Below, in pieces: positions 1-10,452 of a DNA stretch of 64,000 bases. The position numbers and the translations under genes were made by a program. The stretch is from Rhodobacteraceae bacterium EL129 (GTDB lineage Bacteria; Pseudomonadota; Alphaproteobacteria; Rhodobacterales; Rhodobacteraceae), in NCBI GenBank assembly GCA_900313005.1, contig ONZJ01000002.1, forward strand, positions 45,001 to 109,000, given 5' to 3'. How positions within the stretch are numbered: position 1 is the stretch's first letter; each line of letters opens with the position of its first letter. Below the pieces are notes generated by a model. The model saw nothing but the letters and a program-made list of their open reading frames with translations. It had not been told where the DNA came from and did not search any database.

Positions 1-360
1 GGCGAGGAATTCTATATCAGAAAGCAAACTGGTACAGCTCGCGGACCATTCCAATTCACCTACGGTGCTTCAATCACCGACGAAGGTGGGGTGTGGATCG
101 GTTTGGGGAATACAACAACGTATCAGATCACACCACGGTGGTACGCACAGTTCCATTCGATGCCCGGGATTTATCTCGAAGGCGGAGAGGAGGACCTTGG
201 CGGACCGATCGAATTCAGATCCGGTATCGAGTTGGGATACGAAAATCGCACAGGTGTGCGGATGGGGCTAAGCATTGACCACCGGTCAAACGCTGGGATC
301 TACTCCAACAACCCTGGCCTCGAGACTGTACAGTTTCGGGTTTCCATTCCCCTCAAATAA
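1..360 (+). CDS. pagL: Lipid A 3-O-deacylase (PagL-like), 3' part only
   Basis: This is the C-terminal 119 residues of an outer-membrane acyloxyacyl hydrolase of the PagL family, which removes the 3-O-linked acyl chain from lipid A. Reading frame 1 is open from the first base to a TAA at 358. The catalytic signature is visible: DHRSNAG followed by NPGLE, with His, Ser (+2) and Glu (+14) spaced as in the His-Ser-Glu triad known for PagL. The chain ends in VSIPLK, a beta-strand-like C-terminus as in outer-membrane barrels. The 5' end lies outside the window. A short hairpin (AACCAA-cctt-TTGGTT, 359-374) directly follows the stop. Only about 20 bases then separate this gene from rRNA sequence, which is abnormal. 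Confidence 0.8.
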   Translation, partial: GEEFYIRKQTGTARGPFQFTYGASITDEGGVWIGLGNTTTYQITPRWYAQFHSMPGIYLEGGEEDLGGPIEFRSGIELGYENRTGVRMGLSIDHRSNAGIYSNNPGLETVQFRVSIPLK

Positions 361-391
361 CCAACCTTTTGGTTGTCATTAGTGTCCAGTC

Positions 392-2653
<2,262 letters not shown>

Positions 2654-2740
2654 CAGTAGAAGCGAGATTTCTACGGAAAATCAAAAGCATACACACCAAA
2701 GTACAGCGTGTTTGACTTGGAATTCAGAGGTTTTTCTTGG

Positions 2741-2857
2741 TTTGGTGGTCATAGCAAGAGCAAAACACCCGGTCCCATCCCGAACCCGGCCGTTAAGTGC
2801 CTTCGCGCCAATGGTACTGCGTCTTAAGACGTGGGAGAGTAGGTCACTGCCAAACCT
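2741..2857 (+). rRNA. rrf: 5S ribosomal RNA
   Basis: This is an alphaproteobacterial 5S rRNA of about 117 nt, starting TTTGGTGGTCATAGC and ending CACTGCCAAACCT. The two ends pair to form helix I. The conserved CCCGAACCCGGCCGTTAAG block and the GTGGGAGAGTAGG block are both present. It follows the 23S 3' end by about 90 bases. No tRNA-fMet follows it, although one commonly does in Rhodobacteraceae rRNA operons. The initiator tRNA of this window is instead at 15332-15408. Confidence 0.95.
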
Positions 2858-2912
2858 AGTAAAACCTCTGAGATTTGTATCTCTCTTACGATTTCTTCCC
2901 TAAATCCTGACG

Positions 2913-2945
2913 CAAACGAGCGACCCTGTCGCGTTTGGACCTTTT
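2913..2945 (+). terminator. Possible rRNA operon terminator
   Basis: An imperfect hairpin is formed by CAAACG...CGAC and GTCGCGTTTG with a two-base bulge. A short TTTT run follows at 2942-2945, about 60 bases past the 5S 3' end. A second imperfect hairpin (GTCCGCGAC / GTCGCAGAC) lies immediately downstream. The T-tract is weak, so this is an inference from position and structure. Confidence 0.4.
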
Positions 2946-3029
2946 GTCCGCGACGATTGCTGTCGCAGACCAGCAAGACAGCGCGTTTCCCATGCGGTCT
3001 CCTGAAAGGAAGGCGGCAAAGGTCAACGC

Positions 3030-4019
3030 ATGAATTCGATCCCGGTTTCAAAAGAAGACGCACAACAAAACCGACCGCTGGCAGGGATCTTGTTTCTGGT
3101 TTTGGCCTGCACGATCTTTCCCATTCAAGACGTGATCATCAAGAGCTTCAGCGGAGACTATGCCGTCCATCAGGTAGTGTTTCTGCGCGGGATATTTGCC
3201 TTGCCTCTGGTGGCGGTTATCGCCCATTTTGACGGTGGGTTGCGTCCTTTCAAGATAGGCCCACCCCTGTTGCAGATGGCGCGTGTCACCGCTGCGTTTA
3301 GCTCATATCTTTTTTATTACATGGCCTTAGCTACTTTGGGCATGGCCGAAACCGCCTCCATCACATTCTCTACGCCGCTGTTTGTCACCGTCTTCGCAAT
3401 GTTCTTTCTAGGCGAAAAGATCGGTGTCTTTCGGTGGTTCGCCGTGGCATTCGGTCTTGCAGGCGTGGTGGTGATTGTCCAACCTGGCAGTGGTGTGTTC
3501 GATCCGGCCGCGATCCTGGCTCTGCTGGCCGCGGTGACATATGCCACATCCATCATCCTGACCCGCAAGATCGGGAGCCGCGCCAAGGGTGGGTCGATGA
3601 CGTTGTTCACGCTGATTGTCTTTGTGATCTACGGCGGTTTGCTCGGTCTGGTCTTTTCAAACATCGACGGCGCGTCACCACACCCCAGCTTTGCCTTCCT
3701 CTACCGGGGCTGGATCATGCCAGAAGCCAAACATTGGCTGTTGTTCATGGGCTTGGGGTGCATTGCAGCGATCGGGTTCTTTTCGCTCGCGCAGGCTTAC
3801 CGTCTGGCCGAAGCCTCGGTCGTAACACCGTTTGAGTACACCTATCTGCCCTGGGCCATATTGTGGGGCTCTGTCATCTTCGGGACCCTGCCGGACATGA
3901 ACACCTGGATAGGATTGCTAATGATTGTAGGCGCGGGCCTGTTGATCGTCTTCCGCGAAGGCGTGCGTGGGCGGAAGTTGGTAGTTCGTCGTGGGTTGGG
4001 TGTTATGCGGCAGCGGTAA
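3030..4019 (+). CDS. DMT-family (EamA) inner-membrane transporter
   Basis: A 329-residue, highly hydrophobic protein with about ten predicted membrane spans arranged as two EamA repeats. The drug/metabolite transporter superfamily moves small metabolites across the inner membrane; the substrate cannot be read from the sequence. Typical family features include the early PIQDVIIKSFSG segment, FSTPLFVTVFAMFFLGEK at the end of the first repeat, and VTPFEYTYLPWAILWGSVIFG in the second. The start at 3030 is preceded by the purine-rich GAAAGGAAGG about 15 bases upstream. The TAA stop lies one base from the end of the convergent parE gene. It has its own leader downstream of the 5S gene. Confidence 0.85.
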   Translation: MNSIPVSKEDAQQNRPLAGILFLVLACTIFPIQDVIIKSFSGDYAVHQVVFLRGIFALPLVAVIAHFDGGLRPFKIGPPLLQMARVTAAFSSYLFYYMALATLGMAETASITFSTPLFVTVFAMFFLGEKIGVFRWFAVAFGLAGVVVIVQPGSGVFDPAAILALLAAVTYATSIILTRKIGSRAKGGSMTLFTLIVFVIYGGLLGLVFSNIDGASPHPSFAFLYRGWIMPEAKHWLLFMGLGCIAAIGFFSLAQAYRLAEASVVTPFEYTYLPWAILWGSVIFGTLPDMNTWIGLLMIVGAGLLIVFREGVRGRKLVVRRGLGVMRQR

Positions 4020-4020
4020 A

Positions 4021-5985
4021 CTAGACGTCTAGTTCCTCCACAAACCGTGCATTCTCCTGAATGTACTGATACCGAAGCTCAGGCTTTTTTCCCATCAAAC
4101 GCTCCACCAGATCACCGGTCTCTCCCGGTTCATCTTCGTCAATCGTCACCCGGATCAGTTTGCGTGATTTGGGGTCCATCGTGGTCTCTTTCAGGTCCTT
4201 CGCGTCCATCTCGCCCAGACCTTTGAAGCGCTGCACGTCGATCTTGCCCTTGCCGCCCAGTCCCTTCTCCATCAAAGCATCTTTTTCAGCGTCATTGGCC
4301 ACGTAGATCCGCTTCGCGCCTTGTGTGAGCCGGTACAAAGGTGGGCAGGCTAGATAGAGATGCCCCGCATCAATCAGAGGCCGCATCTGGGTGAAGAAAA
4401 ATGTCATCAGAAGCGAGGCGATATGGGCGCCGTCGACATCCGCGTCGGTCATGATGATGATCTTGTCATAGCGCAGATCATCCAGATTGAACTTGGTGCC
4501 CATGCCGCAGCCCAGGCTCTCACACAGGTCCGAAATTTCGGCATTCGACCCCAGCTTGGATGAGGCAGCCCCCAGCACGTTCAGGATCTTGCCCTTGAGG
4601 GGCAATAACGCCTGCGTCTCACGATTGCGCGCACCCTTGCCAGACCCGCCCGCGCTATCCCCCTCAACGATAAACAGCTCGGTGCCTTCCCGGTCCTTCG
4701 ACGAACAATCGGTCAGCTTCCCCGGCAGGCGCAGCTTTTTGGTGGCGGTCTTGCGCGCCGTTTCTTTTTCCTGTTTGCGTCGCAGCCGTTCTTCGGCCCG
4801 CAGCACCAGAAAATCGAGGATAGCCCCCGCAGATTTCGTATCCGCCGCCAGCCAGTTGTCAAAGTGATCGCGCACCGAGTTTTCAACCATGCGCTGCGCT
4901 TCCATGGTTGCCAGCCGGTCCTTGGTCTGGCCGACAAACTCAGGCTCGCGGATAAAACACGACACCAAAGCCCCAGCCCCCGTGGTCAGATCATCGCGGG
5001 TGATGGTGCTGGCCTTCTTGTTCGAGATCAGCTCGCCATAAGCCTTGATCCCCTTCAGGATTGCCGCCCAGAACCCGGCCTCATGGGTGCCGCCTTCGGG
5101 TGTAGGCACGGTGTTGCAATACGACTGGATGAACCCATCGCGGGACGGCGTCCAGTTGATCGCCCACTCCACTTTGCCTGGCGCGTTAAACTTCTCGAAG
5201 CTCACGGATCCGGTGAAGGGGCTTTCGGCATAGGTGGTGGCCCCGGAAAGCGTCTCGGTCAGGTAATCCGCCAGACCGCCGGGGAAATGGAACGTTGCCT
5301 CTTGCGGGGTATCCCCATCGGCAATCGCTGACTTCCAACGGATTTCAACGCCCGAGAACAGATAGGCCTTGGACCGCGCCATCTTGTACAGCCGCGCCGG
5401 TTTCAGTTTCAAAGCACCAAAAATCTCAGGGTCCGGATGGAAGGTCACAGCCGTGCCGCGCCGATTGGGGGCGGCCCCCACTTTGGCCAGTTTGCCTTGC
5501 GGGATGCCCCGCGAAAACTCCATCGCATAGAGTTCCTTGTTGCGTGCCACTTCGACGCGCAGGTGATCCGACAGGGCGTTGACTACGGATGACCCCACAC
5601 CGTGCAGGCCGCCTGAGGTTTCATAGCTGTCACCCGAGAACTTACCGCCCGCATTCAGCGTGCAGAAAATGATCTCCAGCGCGGATTTCGACGGGTCCTT
5701 GGGGTGCGGATCGGTCGGAATACCGCGTCCATTGTCGCGCACGCTGACATGGCCGTTCTCGTGCAGTTCAATTTCGATCCATGTGGCGTGGCCTGCCACG
5801 GCTTCGTCCATCGAGTTATCGACAATTTCCGCCACCATGTGATGCAGCGCGCGGTCATCCTTGCCGCCGATGTACATACCGGGGCGCAGGCGCACGTGCT
5901 CCATGTCCTCAAGCACCTGGATCGAGGAGGCATCATAGTCGCTGCTTTTCTTCGGATCTTTGCTTGGATCGAAAAAGTCGTTCAT
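4021..5985 (-). CDS. parE: DNA topoisomerase IV subunit B
   Basis: A 654-residue ATPase subunit of topoisomerase IV, which decatenates chromosomes together with ParC. The GHKL ATPase domain shows EIVDNSMDEA (about residues 53-62), DNGRGIP (84-90) and the ATP-lid glycines of GGLHGVGSSVVNALS. The transducer domain follows. The TOPRIM domain is recognised by EGDSAGGSGKGARN and DADVDGAHIASLL. The C-terminus has QRFKGLGEMDAKDL and ends IQENARFVEELDV. The short length compared with GyrB (about 800 residues), with no insert in TOPRIM, favours ParE over GyrB. parC is not in the window. The gene is divergent from the lipoprotein at 6123, and a 9-bp inverted repeat sits between them. Confidence 0.95.
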   Translation of the reverse strand: MNDFFDPSKDPKKSSDYDASSIQVLEDMEHVRLRPGMYIGGKDDRALHHMVAEIVDNSMDEAVAGHATWIEIELHENGHVSVRDNGRGIPTDPHPKDPSKSALEIIFCTLNAGGKFSGDSYETSGGLHGVGSSVVNALSDHLRVEVARNKELYAMEFSRGIPQGKLAKVGAAPNRRGTAVTFHPDPEIFGALKLKPARLYKMARSKAYLFSGVEIRWKSAIADGDTPQEATFHFPGGLADYLTETLSGATTYAESPFTGSVSFEKFNAPGKVEWAINWTPSRDGFIQSYCNTVPTPEGGTHEAGFWAAILKGIKAYGELISNKKASTITRDDLTTGAGALVSCFIREPEFVGQTKDRLATMEAQRMVENSVRDHFDNWLAADTKSAGAILDFLVLRAEERLRRKQEKETARKTATKKLRLPGKLTDCSSKDREGTELFIVEGDSAGGSGKGARNRETQALLPLKGKILNVLGAASSKLGSNAEISDLCESLGCGMGTKFNLDDLRYDKIIIMTDADVDGAHIASLLMTFFFTQMRPLIDAGHLYLACPPLYRLTQGAKRIYVANDAEKDALMEKGLGGKGKIDVQRFKGLGEMDAKDLKETTMDPKSRKLIRVTIDEDEPGETGDLVERLMGKKPELRYQYIQENARFVEELDV

Positions 5986-6003
5986 ACCGCTGCTCTGTTT
6001 TTA

Positions 6004-6036
6004 TTGGTTTGCACGCATTATGGCAGCGCAAACCAA
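6004..6036. promoter_or_regulatory. Inverted repeat in the parE / lipoprotein divergent region
   Basis: TTGGTTTGC (6004-6012) and GCAAACCAA (6028-6036) are perfect 9-base inverted repeats with a 15-base gap. They lie 19 bases upstream of the parE start and 87 bases upstream of the divergent lipoprotein start. The sequence shows the dyad; a role as an operator or mRNA leader hairpin is inferred. Confidence 0.4.
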
Positions 6037-6122
6037 ACAGGGGAAGAGGGAAGCGGCATAGTTTACAGGGTGTCGTGTTATTCCTCTCGCGCGTGTGGAG
6101 CGACCCTGCTAAGTTCGGGGAT

Positions 6123-6797
6123 ATGCGTCTGTTTCTGCTTCTTACTTTGGTCCTTGTTGCCGCATGCGGGCGTCCTTTGACCGATGCGGAGACGGCGTTT
6201 GCCACGCAGATTCACGGAGACACCCTGGATGCGGACCGGGTGCGCTTTGTGGATGGGGCCTTGGTGGGGTCGTTGACGTACCAAAGGCAAAAGCGCCCTC
6301 GGCTGGCGTGCCGCGAACGTATCTTTCCAGAACCTCAGTCCGAGGTGGTGACCGTCGGGCCTGCCGCTGTGGCCCTGCACAACAAGGTGTTTTATGCGCG
6401 CCGGTATTATCTTGCGGACTACATGGCGAATTATCCCGATGAAATTGATCTTTATGCCGCGATGATCTTTGCCCATGAGATCACCCATATCTGGCAGTGG
6501 CAAAACCGAGCCACGACGGGTTACTCACCCCTGCGTGCGGGCAATGAGCATGTGACCAGTGACGACCCCTATCTGTTTGATCTTTCGACCAAAGCCAGGT
6601 TCCTGGACTACGGGTTTGAACAGCAGGCCGGGATCGTTGAGGAATACGTGTGCTGTGCCACATTGGACCCATTGGCCCCGCGCACCAAACGGCTCAAGGA
6701 TATGCTGAGCGGGGCCTTCCCACTGCGTAAGCTTAGTATCCCCGGCAAGGTGGTCTTGCCTTGGGACGAGGCGGAGACCCGCGGCATTTGCCGCTAG
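6123..6797 (+). CDS. Lipoprotein with HExxH metalloprotease-like motif
   Basis: A 224-residue protein of unknown function. The start at 6123 gives a clean lipoprotein signal: MRLFLLLTLVLVAAC with the lipobox cysteine at residue 15. An HEITH zincin-type motif lies at 118-122, after a hydrophobic YAAMIFA helix. GFEQQAGIVEEY follows, with Glu166 placed 44 residues later, where a third zinc ligand of a gluzincin would be expected. Four other cysteines are present (63, 177, 178 and one near the C-terminus, GICR). The likely location is periplasmic, anchored to a membrane. The in-frame upstream extension to 5781 is antisense to parE and was rejected. Peptidase activity is inferred only from the motif. 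Confidence 0.7.
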   Translation: MRLFLLLTLVLVAACGRPLTDAETAFATQIHGDTLDADRVRFVDGALVGSLTYQRQKRPRLACRERIFPEPQSEVVTVGPAAVALHNKVFYARRYYLADYMANYPDEIDLYAAMIFAHEITHIWQWQNRATTGYSPLRAGNEHVTSDDPYLFDLSTKARFLDYGFEQQAGIVEEYVCCATLDPLAPRTKRLKDMLSGAFPLRKLSIPGKVVLPWDEAETRGICR

Positions 6798-6829
6798 GCC
6801 CAGGGCCAAAGGACGTTTCTTAGACGTCC

Positions 6830-6847
6830 ATCACATTTCAATGTGAT
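6830..6847. promoter_or_regulatory. Short dyad upstream of the 6897 gene
   Basis: ATCACATT and AATGTGAT form a perfect 8-bp inverted repeat separated by TC, 49 bases upstream of the start at 6897. It could be an operator for the membrane protein gene or a weak end-of-transcript hairpin for the lipoprotein gene. No T-tract follows, so an operator is slightly favoured. Confidence 0.35.
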
Positions 6848-6896
6848 GCGCGAAACCAGCTTGCCGAGCGATACAGGCCACTCATAGTGTGGGACT

Positions 6897-7652
6897 ATGT
6901 TCATAATCGAAAATCAATTGACCCTGCTCATTCTGTTTTTTCTGACAGGCTGTTGTGGAACGGCGTATCTGTTGCGCAAACGGGCCGGGCACCGCGCCTG
7001 GCTGATGGCTGATCTCATCTGGGTGGTTCTTGGGGGTTTTGGAGCCTTGGGGGCCGTGCTTGCGGGCGTTTACAAAGCGGATAGCAGTCAGATCAATCGG
7101 CAGATTGATGTGGCTTATGCCGCCAGTTCTGCGTTTGATCGGGATGCCGCGCGATTTCGGTTGGGCTATTGTGAAGGGGCCAAAGGCGTGCAGGTTGCGG
7201 TGCTGTGCGACAAAGCGGATTTCCTATCTGCGTCTACGGCAGATCATGCTGAATTGCCTCTGTTTCTTGCTATCACAAGCGAAGTTGCGCCGCTGCGCAG
7301 TCTGAACTTCTTCGGCTCTGATTCCGCGGATCACGAAATGATGCAGATGGCGGATAAAGCGGATGCGTTTGATCCTGATAATCTGTTGGTGTTCAACGCG
7401 CGAGATGCTCAGACGGATGCGGCCCTTTCGGCCTTGCGACAAACCGCGCCGCGCATCGCCGCGGAATTCAATATTCTGGCTTCGAGCTATGAGACATTGG
7501 TGGCGCAAGTCAGCACACTGAAAGAAGAGTGGGAGTACCTGCAGGACAATGCCTTTATCCTATTGATACAGATCATCGCGATTTGCCTAGTCAGCTTCGC
7601 GGCGCCTTTCCGTTTGGGGAAATCATTCGTGGATATCCGCGACTACCGATAG
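6897..7652 (+). CDS. Membrane protein of unknown function
   Basis: A 251-residue protein I do not recognise. There are two N-terminal membrane segments (about residues 6-25 and 38-60), separated by a short positively charged loop (LRKRAGHRA). A periplasmic or cytoplasmic domain of about 160 residues follows, with Cys84 and Cys96. This domain is acidic and contains a helical stretch around SYETLVAQVSTLKEEWEYLQ that could form a coiled coil. A third membrane segment (about 222-240) ends in the short tail LGKSFVDIRDYR. The layout of a soluble domain between N- and C-terminal anchors suggests a sensor or scaffold, but nothing identifies a ligand. The stop is one base from the convergent cytochrome gene end. 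Confidence 0.6.
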   Translation: MFIIENQLTLLILFFLTGCCGTAYLLRKRAGHRAWLMADLIWVVLGGFGALGAVLAGVYKADSSQINRQIDVAYAASSAFDRDAARFRLGYCEGAKGVQVAVLCDKADFLSASTADHAELPLFLAITSEVAPLRSLNFFGSDSADHEMMQMADKADAFDPDNLLVFNARDAQTDAALSALRQTAPRIAAEFNILASSYETLVAQVSTLKEEWEYLQDNAFILLIQIIAICLVSFAAPFRLGKSFVDIRDYR

Positions 7653-7653
7653 T

Positions 7654-8049
7654 TCATGGTTGGATACTTTCGAGATAGGCCAATAGCGCGGCCAATGGGC
7701 GTGGTGTCGGGGTCAGTACGCCGTCGCCCACATCCAGAGGGATGGTGTCGCCTTCCAGAAGATCTCCGAATTTTGGCATGGCCTGTCCGGGCAGGCCGGT
7801 CCGGTCGTAGCCATCAATAATTGACAGGACCCGCGCCCGTGGGAAGTCGCCGTCGACCGACAATTGGGTGAGATCGCTGGGGGCGGGTGACATGTCGTTT
7901 GCCCATGGACCATCGCCCTTGCCGGAAGGCCCGTGGCACTGGGAGCAGTTTTCAGTATAAAGCTGCGCGCCTTCGGGGGCCTCGGGCATGGAGACCTGCG
8001 TGCAGGCAACCATTACAAGGCCGAGGGAAAGCGATAGAAAACGGATCAT
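7654..8049 (-). CDS. c-type cytochrome lipoprotein
   Basis: A 131-residue monoheme cytochrome c. The signal ends in a lipobox (LVMVAC, cysteine 16), so the mature protein is probably membrane-tethered and periplasmic. The heme-binding motif CSQCH is at residues 35-39, preceded by GAQLYTEN as in class I cytochromes. GQAMPKFG supplies the probable axial Met91. The rest has the usual PSDLTQL and C-terminal LAALLAYLESIQP helix. The start has an AAGGAGATACAC ribosome-binding site. An FNR-type box 50-64 bases upstream with a matching -10 suggests induction under low oxygen. The redox partner is unknown; no oxidase lies next to it. Confidence 0.85.
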   Translation of the reverse strand: MIRFLSLSLGLVMVACTQVSMPEAPEGAQLYTENCSQCHGPSGKGDGPWANDMSPAPSDLTQLSVDGDFPRARVLSIIDGYDRTGLPGQAMPKFGDLLEGDTIPLDVGDGVLTPTPRPLAALLAYLESIQP

Positions 8050-8071
8050 GTGTATCTCCTTCTTTGATCTG

Positions 8072-8113
8072 AATTTACCAAAGATAGAGAGTGTCTGGAT
8101 TGATCTGGATCAG
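8072..8113 (-). promoter_or_regulatory. FNR/CRP-family promoter of the cytochrome gene
   Basis: TTGAT-ctgg-ATCAG (8100-8113 on the plus strand) matches the FNR/FnrL consensus TTGAT-N4-ATCAA in nine of ten positions. A TAAATT -10-like hexamer occupies 8072-8077 on the minus strand. This would place transcription start near 8065-8066, so the box is centred at about -41, the classical class II activator position. The resulting leader is about 16 nt and includes the ribosome-binding site. The consensus is established knowledge; activation here is inferred. Confidence 0.55.
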
Positions 8114-8133
8114 GTGACGCGATTGATCTCACG

Positions 8134-8202
8134 GCGTGGCCTGCAGCCACAAAACCCTGAAATGCGTTCAGGCCACGCAGGCCTTGGGGGCCTGGCCCCC
8201 AA
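8134..8202. repeat. Two nested GC-rich inverted repeats between lysK and the cytochrome gene
   Basis: GCGTGGCCTG (8134-8143) pairs perfectly with CAGGCCACGC (8169-8178). Directly after it, TTGGGGGCC (8184-8192) pairs with GGCCCCCAA (8194-8202) around one base. Both lie downstream of the lysK stop. They could end lysK transcription or be a REP-like intergenic unit. There is no T-tract on the minus strand. Confidence 0.5.
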
Positions 8203-8246
8203 ACCCCCGGCGCGCGTGGCATGATGCACGGTTGACTGGCAAAGGG

Positions 8247-9821
8247 TTATGACAGTTTGCCAGCCAATGCGTCGTCGATCAGTTGGATCGTTTCCGCCAC
8301 GCCATAAAGTGCGATGAATCCGCCAAAACGCGGGCCTTGTGAGGCGCCAAGCAGGACTTCGTACAGGGCTTTGAACCAGTCGCGCAACGGATCAAACCGG
8401 TCCCGGCCCACGGCGTAGACGACGGATTGCAAGTCTTCGTCGTTGATCTCGCCAGTGTAGTCGGCCAATTCAGCGCGCAGGGCTTGCAGGGCCTCGCGTT
8501 CCGCATCCGTAGGGGCGCGGTACTGACGTGTGGGGGCGACAAAATCCTGATAGTATTTGACCGCAAAGCCCGCGGCGGCATCCATGTCCGGGTGTGTTTC
8601 AGCCGACGTGTCAGGGGCGTAGCGTTGGATGAAGCCCCAGAGCTGGTCTTTGTTGTCCGCCGAGGCGACCGAGGCCAAATTGAGCAGCATTGAAAACGGC
8701 ACCAGCATGTTTGACGCGGGCACATCGCCACCGTGGATATGCCAGACGGGGTTGTTCAACTGTGCTTTTGCATCCTGCCCGGCATAGGCCCGCAGCTGTT
8801 GGTGGTATTCATCCACCGCCTTGGGGATCACGTCAAAATGCATCCGCTTGGCGGTTTTGGGCTTTTGATACATGAAATACGACAAGGATTCCGTCGCCGC
8901 ATAGGTCAGCCATTCATCAATGCTGACGCCATTGCCCGAGGTCTTGGAAATCTTCTGGCCGTTCTCATCGAGAAAGAGCTCATAGGTGAAATGTTCGGGC
9001 GCGCGCGCGCCCAGAGCCCGACAAATGCCGTCGTAGATCGGTGTGTTGGTGGAATGGTCCTTGCCGTACATCTCAAAATCCACACCCAACGCGGCCCAGC
9101 GTGCGCCGAAGTCTGGCTTCCATTGCAGTTTCACGTTGCCGCCCGTCACAGGCAGCGTCCATTCGCGGCCCTCTTCATCGTCAAAGGTGACAGTGCCATT
9201 CTTGGCGTTCACCTCCTTCATCGGCACATAGAGCACGCGGCCCGTTTCAGGATGCAGAGGCAGGAAGATGGAGTAGGTCTGGCGGCGTTCCTCGCGCAGG
9301 GATTTCAACATAATCGCCATGATGTCATCGTAACGTTCCGCGCAGCGCAGCAGGATCTCGTCAAACTGACCCGAGGCGTAAAACTCGGTGGATGAAATGA
9401 ATTCGTATTCAAACCCGAAGGTGTCCAGAAACCGCCGCAGCATAGCATTGTTGTGATGGCCAAAGCTGTCGTGCGTGCCAAAGGGATCGGGAACGGAGGT
9501 CAGTGGCATTTGCAAATGCGGGGTCAGTTGATCGGGGTTAGGCACATTGCCGGGCACTTTGCGCATGCCATCCAGATCGTCCGAAAAGCAGATAAGCTTG
9601 GTTGGAATGTCCGAAAGCAGCTCAAACGCGCGTTTGACCATTGTGGTGCGGGCCACTTCGCCGAAGGTGCCGATATGGGGCAGACCTGAGGGGCCATAGC
9701 CCGTTTCAAACAACACATAGCCCTTTTCGGGTGGGGCTTTCTGATAACGTTTGAGGATCCGGCGCGCCTCTTCAAAGGGCCAGGCTTTGGAATTCATCGC
9801 TTCCGCGCGCAGATCAGACAT
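8247..9821 (-). CDS. lysK: Lysyl-tRNA synthetase, class I
   Basis: A 524-residue class I lysyl-tRNA synthetase that charges tRNA-Lys. It is unrelated in fold to the class II LysS of most bacteria and is typical of many alphaproteobacteria. The Rossmann-fold signatures are clear: [12 protein letters not shown] (the HIGH-like motif) near residue 45, and KISKTSG (the KMSKS-like motif) around residue 290. The intervening region contains [22 protein letters not shown]. The C-terminal helical anticodon-binding part ends [11 protein letters not shown]. The start is ATG at 9821. The gene stands alone, with the inverted-repeat region downstream and the TerB-like gene divergent upstream. Confidence 0.95.
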   Translation of the reverse strand: MSDLRAEAMNSKAWPFEEARRILKRYQKAPPEKGYVLFETGYGPSGLPHIGTFGEVARTTMVKRAFELLSDIPTKLICFSDDLDGMRKVPGNVPNPDQLTPHLQMPLTSVPDPFGTHDSFGHHNNAMLRRFLDTFGFEYEFISSTEFYASGQFDEILLRCAERYDDIMAIMLKSLREERRQTYSIFLPLHPETGRVLYVPMKEVNAKNGTVTFDDEEGREWTLPVTGGNVKLQWKPDFGARWAALGVDFEMYGKDHSTNTPIYDGICRALGARAPEHFTYELFLDENGQKISKTSGNGVSIDEWLTYAATESLSYFMYQKPKTAKRMHFDVIPKAVDEYHQQLRAYAGQDAKAQLNNPVWHIHGGDVPASNMLVPFSMLLNLASVASADNKDQLWGFIQRYAPDTSAETHPDMDAAAGFAVKYYQDFVAPTRQYRAPTDAEREALQALRAELADYTGEINDEDLQSVVYAVGRDRFDPLRDWFKALYEVLLGASQGPRFGGFIALYGVAETIQLIDDALAGKLS

Positions 9822-9938
9822 TGGAACACTCCGGGTTGCGGCCTTTTGGCATTTATTGCCAAGGCCTTTCGCTTCCTATTGCCGAGGGGCGGCACAGTCA
9901 ATATTCTGCACTGCAACAAGCCTGGGAAAGGACCAGCC

Positions 9939-10364
9939 ATGACGGAAGAAATCTCGCACCCGATGTCGCCTCAGGATTGCCTGGTCGCTGTCATGATCGC
10001 CGTTTCGGCCTCGGATGAAAACATCCGCACCGCTGAGCTGGTGAAAATCGAGGTGGCAGTGAACAACCTGCCGGTGTTTGCGGATTACGATCTGGACCGT
10101 ATGAATGTCACCGCGCAGATGGTGTTCGATCTGTTCAGCGTCGAAGAGGGCCTTGATGCGCTCTTTGGTCTGGTGCGGGATAACCTGCCGGAGCGTTTGT
10201 TTGAAACGGCCTATGCGCTGGCCTGCGATGTGGCCGCAGCGGATGGGCAGCTCCAGGAAAGCGAGCTGCGCCTGCTGGAAGAAATCCGCTATGAGCTGAA
10301 CATAGACCGCCTGCACGCGGCAGCGATCGAACGCGGCAGCCGGGCACGGCATATCACGCTCTAG
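9939..10364 (+). CDS. TerB-like (tellurite resistance TerB family) protein
   Basis: A 141-residue acidic, all-helical cytoplasmic protein resembling the TerB/DjlA-N domain. The family hallmarks are the opening DCLVAVMIAVSASDENIRTAELVKIE and the mirrored second half with ALACDVAAADGQLQESELRLLEEIR. The paired acidic helix-loop segments (SDENI, AADGQL) are where TerB-type domains bind metal. The start at 9939 was chosen because GGGAAAGGA lies just upstream and the longer frame from 9846 has an unlikely N-terminus. The function of chromosomal single-copy TerB proteins is not established. No other ter genes are nearby, so tellurite resistance should not be assumed. Confidence 0.75.
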   Translation: MTEEISHPMSPQDCLVAVMIAVSASDENIRTAELVKIEVAVNNLPVFADYDLDRMNVTAQMVFDLFSVEEGLDALFGLVRDNLPERLFETAYALACDVAAADGQLQESELRLLEEIRYELNIDRLHAAAIERGSRARHITL

Positions 10365-10452
10365 GGCATGAGCCCCCGCTTATCCCTTTGCAACCTCGTA
10401 TGTTTTACGCCTTAATGTGGACGATAGAATCCAATGTCGGGGGACATCCATC

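Noticed and set aside
2858..3029. A tRNA-fMet gene after the 5S rRNA, as commonly found in this group
   Set aside because: No tRNA cloverleaf or T-loop sequence is present; only hairpins compatible with a terminator were seen.
9939..10364. A tellurite resistance function for the TerB-like gene
   Set aside because: No terACDEZ genes are near; single TerB-like genes are widespread without resistance.
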